Shown here in pieces: positions 1 to 9,933 of a stretch of 63,079 nt of DNA (the first letter of the stretch is position 1; every line of letters starts with the position of its first letter). A model generated the notes under the pieces. The model worked only from the letters and a program-made list of their open reading frames with translations. It made no database searches and was not told the DNA's origin. Both the position numbers and the translations under genes were made by a program. The DNA is from Catenaria anguillulae PL171 (taxonomy: Eukaryota; Blastocladiomycota; Blastocladiomycetes; Blastocladiales; Catenariaceae), in assembly GCA_002102555.1 (NCBI GenBank), contig MCFL01000138.1, positions 1 to 63,079 on the forward strand, in the 5' to 3' direction.

Positions 1-2126
1 CGAGGCGGAAGGCCGAATACAACGCATCACTGACACCCTTGACCATGCCCTTTGCCTTGTCCGAATCAATCTTTTGGTCCACCATCATGATTACAATGCC
101 CTTGTCGTCCAACCCACGCCGACCAGCACGCCCCGACATTTGAATGTACTCGCCGCCAGTCAAGTGGCGCGCTTCTTTGCCGTCAAACTTTTCGATTTTC
201 GTAAACACGACCGTCTTGGCGGGCATGTTGAGGCCGATTGAGAAGGTTTCCGTGGCAAACAGCACCTTGAGCAGGTTTTCTTGGAACAGGATTTCAATGG
301 TTTCCTTGAGGATCGGGAGAAGGCCAGAGTGATGGATGCCAATGCCGCGGCGAAGGAGCGGGAGGATGTTTGAGATTTGGGGTAGGGTTTGGTCGTCGGG
401 CGAGAGCGACGAGATGGCCGACGAGAAGATGTGGTCGACCAGAGCCTTTTCATCGTCTGTGTGTCATTGTGGAAAGAAAAAATGAATCAGCCCAGAGAAA
501 AGAAATCATGAGACACGCCAGACAAATAAAGGGCACGAACCATTGTTGAAATCCAATTTTGACATGGCCAACGCCAATGTCTCACACTGCTTCTTGATGA
601 AGGAAAAGATGATGACTGGATGGTAATCCTTTGCCATGATGAGCTTGACAATCTTTGCGATATCGGCCTGGGCACTTGCATGTGCGCCCTTTTTACCGCC
701 ACCGGCCCCGCCCTTTGCGCCGCCGTCCTTTCCACTGGCGCTCTTTTTGCCTCCGCCAGCAGAATCGTCTTCGCCCGTGTTGAGCTTTGCCATGGCTGCC
801 TGGAAGTTTTCCTCGCGGAACTTGCCCTTTTCGTCCACAACCATGTGCACGCCGTTGCCGCCGGCCGGGTAAATATAGTGCTGCAAGGGCGTTGGGCGGT
901 AGTCGGTGTAGACAACGTGGCATGGCTGGTTGTGGATTTTGGAAATCCATTGCGCGAATTGCTTGGCGTTGGGGATGGTGGCGGAGAGGAAGACAAAGTG
1001 GACTGTGGGCGGGAGCAGGATGAGGGTTTCTTCCCAAACAACACCACGGTCCTTGTCACGCTGTGAAATTTGATGATCAATACATAGCAGCAAAAAGACA
1101 GTCAGAAGCACATCTTGACAATTAGTAGAGAAAGAGGAAACATACCATGTAATGGATTTCATCGTACACAACCCAGCTAATTTCGCGCAACACCTCGGAT
1201 CCTCGGTACAACATGCTCCTCAAAATCTCGGTGGTCATGACCAAACAACTGGCCTTTGGATTGATGGTGACATCGCCCGTCATCAAGCCAACGTCGCCAA
1301 ACTCTTCGAGCATCTCTCGATACTTTTGGTTGGACAGGGCCTTGATGGGCGACGTGTAAATGACACGCTGCTTGTTCTTGAGTGCTTGTGCGATGGCGTA
1401 CTCGGCCACCACGGTCTTACCGGCTGACGTGTGTGCAGCAACCAGTACCGACTCGTTGCGCTGAATGCAGTAAATGGAATACTCTTGGAAAGGGTCGAGC
1501 GTGAACGGGTATTGGCGCACCCACTCGGCCTTTGGCGGCGGTGTATAGGCACGCATGGGCACGTAAGCGGCGCGATCAAAGCCCGTGGGCAGCACCACTT
1601 CGTGGCGCGTCGACACGTTGGCTTTGGTGAACTGCACAGACCCGGAGTTGACGTCTTCGGGATCGTATTGCTCAGCATCGTTGCCGGTGCCGTTGCCGTT
1701 GTTGGGCGGCGCAGCAACGCCTTCAAGGGCACCTGTGCCGCCGACCGTGCCCAGCACTTTTTCGTGCTCGGTCGTGAACTCGTCGAGGGCTTCGGGGATG
1801 GGTTCGTCGTCAACAACGGCCTCAATTTCGACGGTATCGGCATCTTGCCCGTCAGCAGACCCGTGCGACCGTGACCGTTTTGTGCTCGGCTGTGCGGGTG
1901 CCAATGTGGGTGAATCGGTGGGATCGCGCTTGCGCTTGTTCTTGCTGGCGGAAGCGGCAGCAGGCGAGGGATCGGAGGCCGATGAGAGGACGAGCGGGAC
2001 GGGAGGGAGGTGCGAGACGAGTTTGGGCTGGTCCTCAAAGGCATCAAACATGTCGTCAATGTCAAAGTCGTCGTCCGACATGTCGACAGACGCGCGGGTG
2101 AGGGGTTCGCGGCGGGTGGAGGACAT
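1..2126 (-). CDS. MTR4: ATP-dependent RNA helicase Mtr4 (nuclear exosome cofactor), 5' part
   Basis: Ski2-like DExH RNA helicase that unwinds and feeds RNA to the nuclear exosome as part of TRAMP-type complexes. Three exons are visible (2126-1146, 1060-541, 456-1) with introns of 85 and 84 nt, and the phases close to one frame of 652 codons. The first ~150 residues are acidic and low in complexity, with a basic NKRKR stretch that may be nuclear targeting. RecA1 follows with AHTSAGKT (Walker A), [17 protein letters not shown] (Walker B, split by intron 1) and FLSATIPN. RecA2 ends with the GRAGRRG motif VI near the window edge. A Gly/Lys/Ser-rich insertion (near residues 425-450) lies between the RecA domains. 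DEIHYM and the [11 protein letters not shown] segment favour Mtr4 over Ski2. The family is usually about 1,000-1,100 residues, so the arch/KOW and C-terminal helical domains lie outside the window. Confidence 0.95.
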
Positions 2127-2549
2127 GGCTGGGATCGGATCGGAGGGTGCGGAGATGAGGGCGGTGGAAGTTGGGGCGGAAATGCATCGAGTGTGGCGGC
2201 TTCAGCGCGCGGCAGAAAGTCGTATGGCCCACTATGCCATCGATCTGGCCATGGGCAGCACGGTGTGACATGGCATGGCTGCCATTGGGTCAAGCTTGAA
2301 AGTTGAAACCAAGGTGCGTGGGAGCGGCGCATGGCAGTCACGTGAGCGGTTACGCAGTGCCGCCACAGCCACATTGGCCACAGACTCGAGGAGAAGACTC
2401 CAACTTCGACTCCACTTGGCAACTGAAGCAAGGCATTGAATTGACAAATCGTATGCTCAACAAAACCAAACCATGGATATGGATATGGAAATGAAGCGGT
2501 CAATGTGCTGAAGCATCTTACAATACGATCTTCCAACCGTCCCGTCATC
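2127..2549. promoter_or_regulatory. Divergent intergenic region between MTR4 and the AIP3-like gene
   Basis: About 420 bp separate the two divergent start codons and should hold both promoters. I see no canonical TATA box. Just upstream of the plus-strand gene there is a short GGATAT/ATGGAT-type direct repeat. No RNA gene or mobile element was recognised. Confidence 0.4.
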
Positions 2550-4787
2550 ATGTCGACGCTTCCCGGCATCGTCCATCCTCCATCCTCCCCGGCTGTCCGC
2601 CGCGGCCGGTCGCCTGGTCCCTCGTCGCCTGCACCGGACACCAACGACAATGGCAATGGCAATGGCAACTCGAGTGTCATGTCTCGCTGGCTCCCCTATG
2701 TCCAAATCCCGAAATCGCTCGGATCGCTGCTCATTCCGCGGTCCTTTTCCTTCTCCAACTCGGCGTCTTCACCGACGGCCGCGCGGTCTGCAAGCACCCA
2801 GCGCTCGGTCCTGACCCCAACCTCGGTCCTGCTCGCCTCATCCTCGGCACACATGGACCCAACGCTGCTGGTCCAATCCGCCATCAAGCGCATCACTTCG
2901 TCTTGCCGCCAACTGCTGTTGGGCGTGCTCGACCTCTCCGAAGTCACGGACGAGCACGTCTCGCTGCTCTACACGGCCGTTGTGCGCGAATTCTTTCACA
3001 CAATGTCGGTGCTCGAGGCCAACAAGATTGACATTTCTGACCTCAACTCGTTTCCCGAAGATCTGCGGGCGTCCTTGGACGACTTGTTTGAATCGTCGGG
3101 CGGAGCAACCGCCGCAGTCAGCCGTCCAGCTAGTCCAGAGCTCGTGCGCAACCCGCGGCTGAGTATCATGTCGACATCCGAGGCGGCACAGAACGATGCA
3201 GCAAGCGAAAGCGTCAATTCCCTTATCCATCACTTGATTCGCAGTTTGCAGGTCAAGCATCGGCAGTTTTTGGCCAGACTAGAGACGGTCAAGTCAAGCA
3301 CGACAGAGCGATCCCATCATGTCGATGGCGAGTCGGCAGCAACAAGTGCACCGGCTTCCACCCTGTCCAACTCATCGTACTCGCGCCTGCTGCCAACGTC
3401 GCCACTCTCACCGCGCTCACCAACGGCGCCATCCTCGCCCTCGGACCTCATTCATAAACTGTACCTTCAACTCGACTCGACCGTCCAGCGCGAAAAGCTG
3501 TCACCGCCCACGCCCGTCCACTCGCTGACCTTGTCCGCCATTCACGCGCTATTTATCCGCCGCTTCCACACCTCTCTGCCCCCACTGCCACCTTCGGCCT
3601 CCGAGTTTCCCTTCAAAGTCTACATGCAAGACCCTGCGACACGCACCTTTTACGAACTCGAAGATCCCGCCACGGACGTGTGCGACGGCGCCCTGCTCAA
3701 ACTCGTGACCGTGTCGGCCACGCCACGCTCGTCGCGACCCGTGTCCGTCGCAAGCACCCATGCGTCTGCGTCAGTCTCGGACAAGGGCAAGCAGCACGTG
3801 GCGGCCATTTCGGAAATGAAACACGACCTAAGGTTGCTCAAGGCCGACGTGGCCGACGCGCAAACTGCATTTTCTACGGTGCTCGCGTCCACGCGCGATC
3901 AACTACACGCATTACTCGCACAATCCGTGCCCAGCGCCGCCGCCATGGACACCTCGGGGGACGACACCATTCCACGCACACTCATCTCCACAACGCGCCC
4001 AACGCTTTTGGCGCTCACCGCAGACCTTGACGCGCGCACAGCCGACCTGTGGGACTTGATTGAACAAGCACGCCTCGACATGTTGCATCACGCATCGATC
4101 CCAACGCTTGCCACGCTCGATTATGCAGCCAGTGAAATGGACGCGCTGATGCGCTTGGCTGCCGAAATGGCGGCGCGCGTCGACGTTGCGGCGCCCGCGT
4201 GGAAGCGCGTCTGGGAGCGCGAGCTTGCGCGCGTGGTGGACGAGCAGCAAGCGCTGGCGCGGGTCGAGGGCGTGTTGGAGGTGAGTGTCAAGGGGATGGA
4301 GCGCGTCGAAAAGGTGCTTGACCAGTTGAAGAGGGTGTGCAAGTTGGCCGAGGAACGGGGTGGCGTGGAGGCGGCCGGAAGCCTGTTGCCGGTACGCCCG
4401 TCGAGGCAGGTCGGCGACGAGGTGCTTGACCCGGAAGACCATGGCGACCAGTGGGCAAGTACGGTGCAGGGCGTGCTCGAGGAGATTCAGTGTGTGCCCG
4501 TGGACCATGAGCGCCGCATGCGCGCGGTCGAGAGGACCGAAAAGGTGAGGCAGTGGGCAAAGGAGAATGCCGGTGGCGAACCCGAGACGCCTTTGGCCAA
4601 AGAGTTGGTGAGCAAAGCTCGGTCAAAGTCGAGGGATACGCGGAGGAGGGAGGTGGCGATTGAGGAGGTCGAGAGGGAGAGGGAGAGGAGGAATCGCGAG
4701 GTGCTTGCGGCGCTGAGAGAGGTCCAGCGGGTTTTGGATCACGAGCAGGGCGAGCAGCAGGGCGGCTTGGCAAAGACGGCAGAGTAG
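2550..4787 (+). CDS. AIP3/Bud6-like actin- and formin-interacting polarity protein
   Basis: Predicted 745-residue single-exon protein. The frame is open for 15 codons further upstream, but ATG at 2550 (MSTLPGIV) is the first ATG. The N-terminal third is Ser/Pro-rich with a moderately conserved helical part (HLIRSLQVKHRQF region). Around residues 330-395 comes the segment diagnostic of AIP3: a helix followed by FPFKVYMQDPATRTFYELED and a DGALLKL turn. The rest is mainly charged coiled coil, ending in a block (EEIQCVPVDHERRMRAVERT) that matches the AIP3 C-terminal pattern. In yeast, Bud6 binds actin monomers and formins and organises polarised growth; that role is inferred here. Length is close to yeast Bud6 (788 residues). 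Assignment rests on motif order and needs a profile search. Confidence 0.7.
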   Translation: MSTLPGIVHPPSSPAVRRGRSPGPSSPAPDTNDNGNGNGNSSVMSRWLPYVQIPKSLGSLLIPRSFSFSNSASSPTAARSASTQRSVLTPTSVLLASSSAHMDPTLLVQSAIKRITSSCRQLLLGVLDLSEVTDEHVSLLYTAVVREFFHTMSVLEANKIDISDLNSFPEDLRASLDDLFESSGGATAAVSRPASPELVRNPRLSIMSTSEAAQNDAASESVNSLIHHLIRSLQVKHRQFLARLETVKSSTTERSHHVDGESAATSAPASTLSNSSYSRLLPTSPLSPRSPTAPSSPSDLIHKLYLQLDSTVQREKLSPPTPVHSLTLSAIHALFIRRFHTSLPPLPPSASEFPFKVYMQDPATRTFYELEDPATDVCDGALLKLVTVSATPRSSRPVSVASTHASASVSDKGKQHVAAISEMKHDLRLLKADVADAQTAFSTVLASTRDQLHALLAQSVPSAAAMDTSGDDTIPRTLISTTRPTLLALTADLDARTADLWDLIEQARLDMLHHASIPTLATLDYAASEMDALMRLAAEMAARVDVAAPAWKRVWERELARVVDEQQALARVEGVLEVSVKGMERVEKVLDQLKRVCKLAEERGGVEAAGSLLPVRPSRQVGDEVLDPEDHGDQWASTVQGVLEEIQCVPVDHERRMRAVERTEKVRQWAKENAGGEPETPLAKELVSKARSKSRDTRRREVAIEEVERERERRNREVLAALREVQRVLDHEQGEQQGGLAKTAE

Positions 4788-5143
4788 ATTAGGTGGTGTG
4801 GGAGGGAGCTCAGGGAACCGGATTTTCCTTGCATTGCTTGCCAGTGTCATTGTGTTTTGTTCATTCTTTTGTCCTTGTAATTTTGTGTCGCTTGTCCACT
4901 TTGCACCCATGTCTGTTGCTCTCACTCACTCACACATTTTGCTCGTTCTCAACTTTCGATTTTCCCTTTTCCTTTCACATGCATACACAATGCGCATACA
5001 TAGACGTATACATGTAAACTCCCGTTCACCCTTTCCTCATCATGCACAGGACAAGAGACACTAAATCAAACACGCTTATCCAATGATATAAATACGTCGG
5101 GTAAACAAGAGTGCAATTGGCTCATGTGGGCACACCCAAGTCT
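4788..5143. other. Convergent intergenic spacer
   Basis: This 356 bp spacer lies between the 3' ends of the AIP3-like gene and the F-box-like gene. It is pyrimidine-rich and T-rich compared with the flanking coding DNA, as expected for two facing 3' UTRs. No gene or repeat was recognised. Confidence 0.5.
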
Positions 5144-7354
5144 TCACTGCACAATACAACTGTGGCTCTTTGCCTTGTCCCACCATCCGGACTCGAGTCC
5201 AATCCTCGCTCGAACTGGGTCCCATGCTGCACTCAATTCCCGATGCCACTTACTCGCGGCTTGGTACCCATGCCGCTCGGCCCGCTGCAACACCCACAAA
5301 CATTCACAAATCAGATCGCTCGCCACCGCCCAATTCACACCGCGATTGGCGGCTGTTGCAGCCACCACCCCTGGATCCGATGCACCAGTCGCAAGGGCTG
5401 ACGGCGCCACCAACCGCAGCCAATGCACCAACAGCACCGCGTTGTTGCGCGCCTCGCAGTTGCAAAGCTCGGGCCTGGTTACGAGCAAACTCCAGAGCGA
5501 GTTTGGATCGGTAAAGCGAGCGGCGAGCTGATCAAGGACGTGGTCGTGGTCGCCGCCACCGCCGCCGACCAGCAGGTGCGACGCAACATCGTACAATTCC
5601 ACTTGACTAACCCCCGCCAATGCAGTGAGGACATGGGTGACGTAGCGAGTTGAGTCAGCGCGTCGAGCCATCATGGCCAGCAGATTGAGGTGCTTGTTGA
5701 GATGGAACAGAGATGGCAGGACGTTGACGAGCTTGGTGAATGTCACGGAGTTGAATGAGAGTGTGGCGAGCATGATGAAGATGTGACCAGAAAGGTGAGG
5801 GATGGTATGTTGGGAACGGGTATGGTAGTCTAGGTTGGGAACGTCATCATGATACTCGAGGTCAGCAAGAATGACGGGAGGGATAGGGTCAACAATGGTG
5901 CCTGTGCGGATGAGGTCGACAAAGAACTTGGCCGTGGCAATCGAGTCTCGTTGGTGGTGCTGCAAGCAGGCGGCTCCTTTGGACGTGCAGAAGACGGTGG
6001 CTGCGATGAGAAGTGTGCGACAGAGGTCAACGTAATGCAACACCAAGGACCATGCCGACTGATAGAGCAACGGGTGGAGGAGCAATGCTTGCAAAATGAG
6101 CCCGCCCTTGGCCAATGCGGCCAACTCGACATGGTCTGATTTGCTGCTGAGTGTCTTGAACAATACATGCAATGCCCACGAGACTACGTATCCTGTTGAT
6201 TCTGGATTCCTTGCTCGCAGTATATCGTATCCCTGAGCCTGATCTTGCTCCTGTGGGCACAAAAACTGGAGCGCCAAATCCACATCCAAACATCGAACCG
6301 CCTCAACAAGCACGCGATAGTCCATGGTTGATGGACCAGCACAGCCCGGGACACCGTCAATCAACTGGCGAATACGAACAGGGTCGTACTTGATTGCAAA
6401 CTCGGTCGACTTGAGCGATAACCTGCGCAGTTCGTGCTCGACACGGAGTTGGGCGAATCGGTCCATTGGAAAATGCTGAAGCGCTCTGCAAGTAAGCCGT
6501 AGCGAGTGGGCAGTCGACAAATCGAGCAGATCGTGGAGCATAAATTGGACGTCCAACGGCAGTTTGGCAAGCAACTCTGGGGAGCCGGGTGCTTGCAACA
6601 GACGAGGCGGAACCGGCCACAGGTTGCGCTGGTGAAGCTCACGATCCGCCATCCTTTGGTTGCGAGCTCTTGCAAACTGCCACTCGCCCAGATCCATCAC
6701 GTCGTCCATACGGAAAACAGCTGTCATTTCGCACTCGCCCAGAATCGAGACTTGTGAGCCCAGCATCACCGACATGGCCAAGTCGAGCGCCCGACGCCAT
6801 AGATACATGGGCGGGATTCTCGGGATGGTCAAGGCGAAACGCAGTGCGTCTTGATATTTTTCGTCACTGGCCTGATACAGCAGGGGACCGAAAAGCCTCC
6901 AAATTTGATCATCGTCGACCCGGCAATCAGATGCGAGCAGCAGCAGCAGTGGAGCATAGTTGACGTTGCAAATCGCACTCGAAAAGACGTTGGCTCTCGC
7001 GCACAATCGCCAACCAGGCACACTGAGGACACCCTGAACGACACCAATATGCCCATGTAAAATCGCTTGGTCGAGAGCGGCATTGGCAGCCGCCCAAGCA
7101 AACGTCGGCCGATTGTGGCCAAGCGCCCTGAGGTGATCGAGGTATTGGCTCACTAGCGGGGCAGGAATGGGGTCTTTGTTGCTGAGTCGACTATGGAAAT
7201 CGACCATGGGTGGGTTTTCTGTGTCCAGGACCGGCCGGACGACATTGTAGAAAACGCCACGGGCCGATCGCAAATGGGCAGGCAGGCCCCAGAAGTCGGG
7301 GGGTATGTCCGGTTCTTGATTCATGATGAGGTTATCGGCAGTCGCTGCATTCAT
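5144..7354 (-). CDS. F-box-like protein of a locally duplicated family
   Basis: A 736-residue single ORF. The frame is open upstream, but 7354 is the first ATG (MNAATADN). Residues ~255-300 contain an F-box-like helix pair (KLPLDVQFMLHDLL, then SLRLTCRALQHFP). The rest is Leu/Ala-rich helical sequence, possibly degenerate ankyrin-like or solenoid repeats (for example LDQAILHGHIGVVQGVL), with no catalytic motif. If the F-box call is right, it would recruit substrates to an SCF ubiquitin ligase; this is inference. The F-box sits in the middle of the protein rather than near the N-terminus. The first ~220 residues resemble the part that follows the F-box in this protein's own second half (both have a DPIPxP motif). 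The ORF may therefore be a chimera created by tandem duplication with the broken copy immediately upstream. Confidence 0.55.
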   Translation of the reverse strand: MNAATADNLIMNQEPDIPPDFWGLPAHLRSARGVFYNVVRPVLDTENPPMVDFHSRLSNKDPIPAPLVSQYLDHLRALGHNRPTFAWAAANAALDQAILHGHIGVVQGVLSVPGWRLCARANVFSSAICNVNYAPLLLLLASDCRVDDDQIWRLFGPLLYQASDEKYQDALRFALTIPRIPPMYLWRRALDLAMSVMLGSQVSILGECEMTAVFRMDDVMDLGEWQFARARNQRMADRELHQRNLWPVPPRLLQAPGSPELLAKLPLDVQFMLHDLLDLSTAHSLRLTCRALQHFPMDRFAQLRVEHELRRLSLKSTEFAIKYDPVRIRQLIDGVPGCAGPSTMDYRVLVEAVRCLDVDLALQFLCPQEQDQAQGYDILRARNPESTGYVVSWALHVLFKTLSSKSDHVELAALAKGGLILQALLLHPLLYQSAWSLVLHYVDLCRTLLIAATVFCTSKGAACLQHHQRDSIATAKFFVDLIRTGTIVDPIPPVILADLEYHDDVPNLDYHTRSQHTIPHLSGHIFIMLATLSFNSVTFTKLVNVLPSLFHLNKHLNLLAMMARRADSTRYVTHVLTALAGVSQVELYDVASHLLVGGGGGDHDHVLDQLAARFTDPNSLWSLLVTRPELCNCEARNNAVLLVHWLRLVAPSALATGASDPGVVAATAANRGVNWAVASDLICECLWVLQRAERHGYQAASKWHRELSAAWDPVRARIGLESGWWDKAKSHSCIVQ

Positions 7355-7398
7355 GGCGAGGATTGCGTCAAGTACATCAATCGAACCGAGTGTACGAC

Positions 7399-8107
7399 TC
7401 AGGCACACCTTGCGGCACGTACATCAAAAAAGTACTCAGCCAGCGTCTTGAGCAACACAAACAGCGACCACGAGACCACATAAGTAGCAAATCGAGTCTG
7501 GATCAGTCGCACGCAGCAAATCGTACCCCATGGCCGCATGATGATCTTTGGGCCTCGGCAAGAACTTGAGAGCCAGGTCCGCGTCCAAGTGATGTACTGC
7601 CTCGACAAGCGCGCGGTCATCAAATGTGGATGGACCGAGTTGGCAAACAATGGAATCGATCAACGGCTGAAGCGGGACTCGAGCATGCGATTGAGTGTCG
7701 GGCGCAGTGCTCAGCTTGTCCAGACCACGCAGAGCGTGCTGGACACGGAGATAGGCAAATCGGTTTGCCGGAAATTGGCTGAGCACGCGGGAAGTGAGCC
7801 GCAAAGAGCGCACAGTGTATGCGTCAAGAATGCCGTGCAACAGGTGCTGGATGTCCGGCGCGAGCTCGGTGATGAGGCCGAGGCAAGGAGTTGACGACAC
7901 CAGAAGCGGTGGTACAGGCCATATCGGCCGACAGATCCCGTCTCGCTTCAATGCAAGGTTGCGAGCGCGCTCGAATTGCCAGTTGTCAGTAATCTGGAGT
8001 CGACGCGGTAAACGACCGGTATAGATAAATAACGTGTGCTCTTCCAACGATGGCAGTTTCCAGTTTCCAAGGAAAAAAGTCTCCCACGTCGCGCGAGACA
8101 CCATCAA
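7399..8107 (-). pseudogene. Broken paralogue of the adjacent F-box-like gene
   Basis: The 223-residue frame at 7436-8107 aligns with residues ~190-445 of the neighbouring gene. Shared blocks are WQFERARN, the F-box-like DIQHLLHGIL and SLRLTSRVLSQFP, LGPSTFDDRALVEAV and DADLALKFL. Near 7490 similarity moves into a second frame (YVVSWSLFVLLKTLAEYFF at about 7420-7490), so a frameshift separates the two halves. The copy lacks the N-terminal region of its neighbour, and similarity stops where the intact ORF begins. It reads as one unit of a ~1.3 kb tandem duplication. Alternatives are a sequencing error at the frame change or an unrecognised intron. The first frame position at 8107 is not proved to be a start codon. 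Confidence 0.6.
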
Positions 8108-8214
8108 GTGATGTCATGGCGATGGACAACGTGCTTCGGTATTGGCCATCTGCAGAACAGCACGTATGACGAAGGATATCGGTGTCTATCAATGCTCCAT
8201 TGACACACTGCGCA

Positions 8215-9036
8215 ATGACACCCCCTCCCATCTCGCCCGAAGACTTTGCCGCCATCCTCGGCCCCAAAGGCGGCTCCACCGCCACGGCCAACACAGACTG
8301 GTCCACGGCGTTTGAATCCAGCGCCTCTGCCGCCGCGGCTGGCTCCTCGTCCTCCCGCCAGCACTTGCGCCCAGACACACGGCGCCCCATCGACGTCGCC
8401 AACTCTCTCGCCGCGTCCGAAGCCACCTTTCACGCCTTTGCCAACGACGGCGCCGATGTTCTCGGCTTTCTCGACGCACATGCCGGCCCGCTGGATTTGG
8501 ATGACGTTGACGGCATTTTTGACCACGCTTGGCGGCCAACCAGCGACCGCGACATGTTGCCGCACATGCAAGATGAGTGGCACATCATGGAGCCGCCCAC
8601 GCATTCGGTCCACGCGCGCGAGCACTGGGACCATTGGGCGCGTGAGTTTTTGGCAACCGTGCCGCCGGCGGGCGTGATACCTGATGGTGCGGCGGTGACG
8701 GCATATGCGAGGAATCAGGTGGGCGGTTTGGATTACGTGCAGGATGTGTGGAATGATGAGGCGATTGAGGCGTGGGACCAGGCATTGCGCAGAGGCAAGC
8801 AAATGCGGAACAAGAGTCATCACGACCCAAACGGCCAGTCACCCAATTGGACGGCCCTTGATCAAGGCGAAATCGGGCAAGAGGAGGACACGGGCCTTAA
8901 CAAAGACTTGGCTGGCGACGCCAATTTGTCGCAAAGACGAGCAGTGGATCGAATTCGAAGCATCATCGGCCATTTACGATACATGTCGCCGCCAAGTTTG
9001 ACCGATCCATCATCCCCCACCTCCCAAAGCAAGTAA
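8215..9036 (+). CDS. Hypothetical acidic protein with two WxxxF motifs
   Basis: A 273-residue single-exon ORF, taken from the first ATG (MTPPPISPEDF). I do not recognise the family. It is acidic, with an Ala/Ser-rich linker near residues 35-50, a conserved-looking Trp- and Asp-rich centre (GPLDLDDVDGIFDHAW, HWDHWAREF, VQDVWNDEAIEAWDQAL) and a polar tail. WSTAF and WAREF fit the WxxxF pattern that Pex5/Pex20-type peroxisomal co-receptors use to bind Pex14/Pex13. The typical N-terminal cysteine box is not evident, so this is only a hint. No signal peptide or membrane helix is seen. It is transcribed away from the F-box-like fragment; the two 5' ends are about 110 bp apart. Confidence 0.6.
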   Translation: MTPPPISPEDFAAILGPKGGSTATANTDWSTAFESSASAAAAGSSSSRQHLRPDTRRPIDVANSLAASEATFHAFANDGADVLGFLDAHAGPLDLDDVDGIFDHAWRPTSDRDMLPHMQDEWHIMEPPTHSVHAREHWDHWAREFLATVPPAGVIPDGAAVTAYARNQVGGLDYVQDVWNDEAIEAWDQALRRGKQMRNKSHHDPNGQSPNWTALDQGEIGQEEDTGLNKDLAGDANLSQRRAVDRIRSIIGHLRYMSPPSLTDPSSPTSQSK

Positions 9037-9933
9037 GAGGCCCTGAAGTCGTTGCCAGTTTGATTCATCCCGTGATCCCGTGTGGCTGTTGTCTTGTTCC
9101 CACCTCCTGTACACAGTATGCCTCATGCGTCATTTTCTATACTTTTTGCCATGCACGCATATGTAGTCCATGTGTGTTGCTCTTGCTCATCACAGCGGAG
9201 AACATGCATTGCATTGGCTCGTCCAAAGCACATCGAGATCCAGTCCATGATTGACTGTCGGAGGCCGTCAGTACTACTTGGTATGTCATAGCGTATCGTC
9301 GGTCAAAGAACAAGATGAGGCATGCATCCGAGTGAGTCATTCAGGACCATGGAGATTTCGCCACCTGCGAGTGGATTAAGACCGGACGCCAGGCAGCGTT
9401 TCATCCTGCATTGAAACGCAATACTCACCAGTTTACTTGCTCTAGATACTGGCTGCCAGTCAATCATGCTTTGTTTTCCCGAGCTTTCCGGATCCGGAAA
9501 GTCACCCTCCCGGTGAGCGTTGACTCACTCAAAGAAACCCTATCCCTATCATCCATCACCCAACTGCGGAGCTGGTTTTGGCCAGTCGATCGATGGATAA
9601 ATGCACATGCACAATGGAGACAGCGTGTATTTTTTGCGCAGCTACAAATGCTGGATGCCAAAGTGGGCATGCATATTTGTAATCGTGGGGCAGACTGACA
9701 GAAAAAGACAAGCGATGGCCGGCTGATGTGTCTCAAAGAAGTTGACGCCCAACCATACGCAAATATACAAGTATCTTGAGAGCTCCGTCCATCTGTCTCT
9801 CTCCCACACCTCGGTCTCCCGCACATGTGATACACATGGGATACAGATAGACCTTCCCACGACGTCGTTTTCCTTTTTGCTTCAATATAGACGCTTCCCA
9901 AGTTCAATGCGCAGACATACTAGCAGTCCCACC
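9037..9933. other. Intergenic region upstream of the GH19-like gene
   Basis: Nearly 900 bp without a credible gene. The frames that stay open have erratic composition and no family resemblance. The last 200 bp are presumably promoter, and an AT-rich CAATATAGA stretch lies about 50 bp before the start codon. No repeat longer than a few bases was recognised. Confidence 0.4.

Noticed and set aside
1283-2680. 465-codon minus-strand frame overlapping MTR4
   Set aside because: It lies out of frame over the MTR4 first exon, is His/Pro/Arg-rich without family resemblance, and is a GC-driven shadow.
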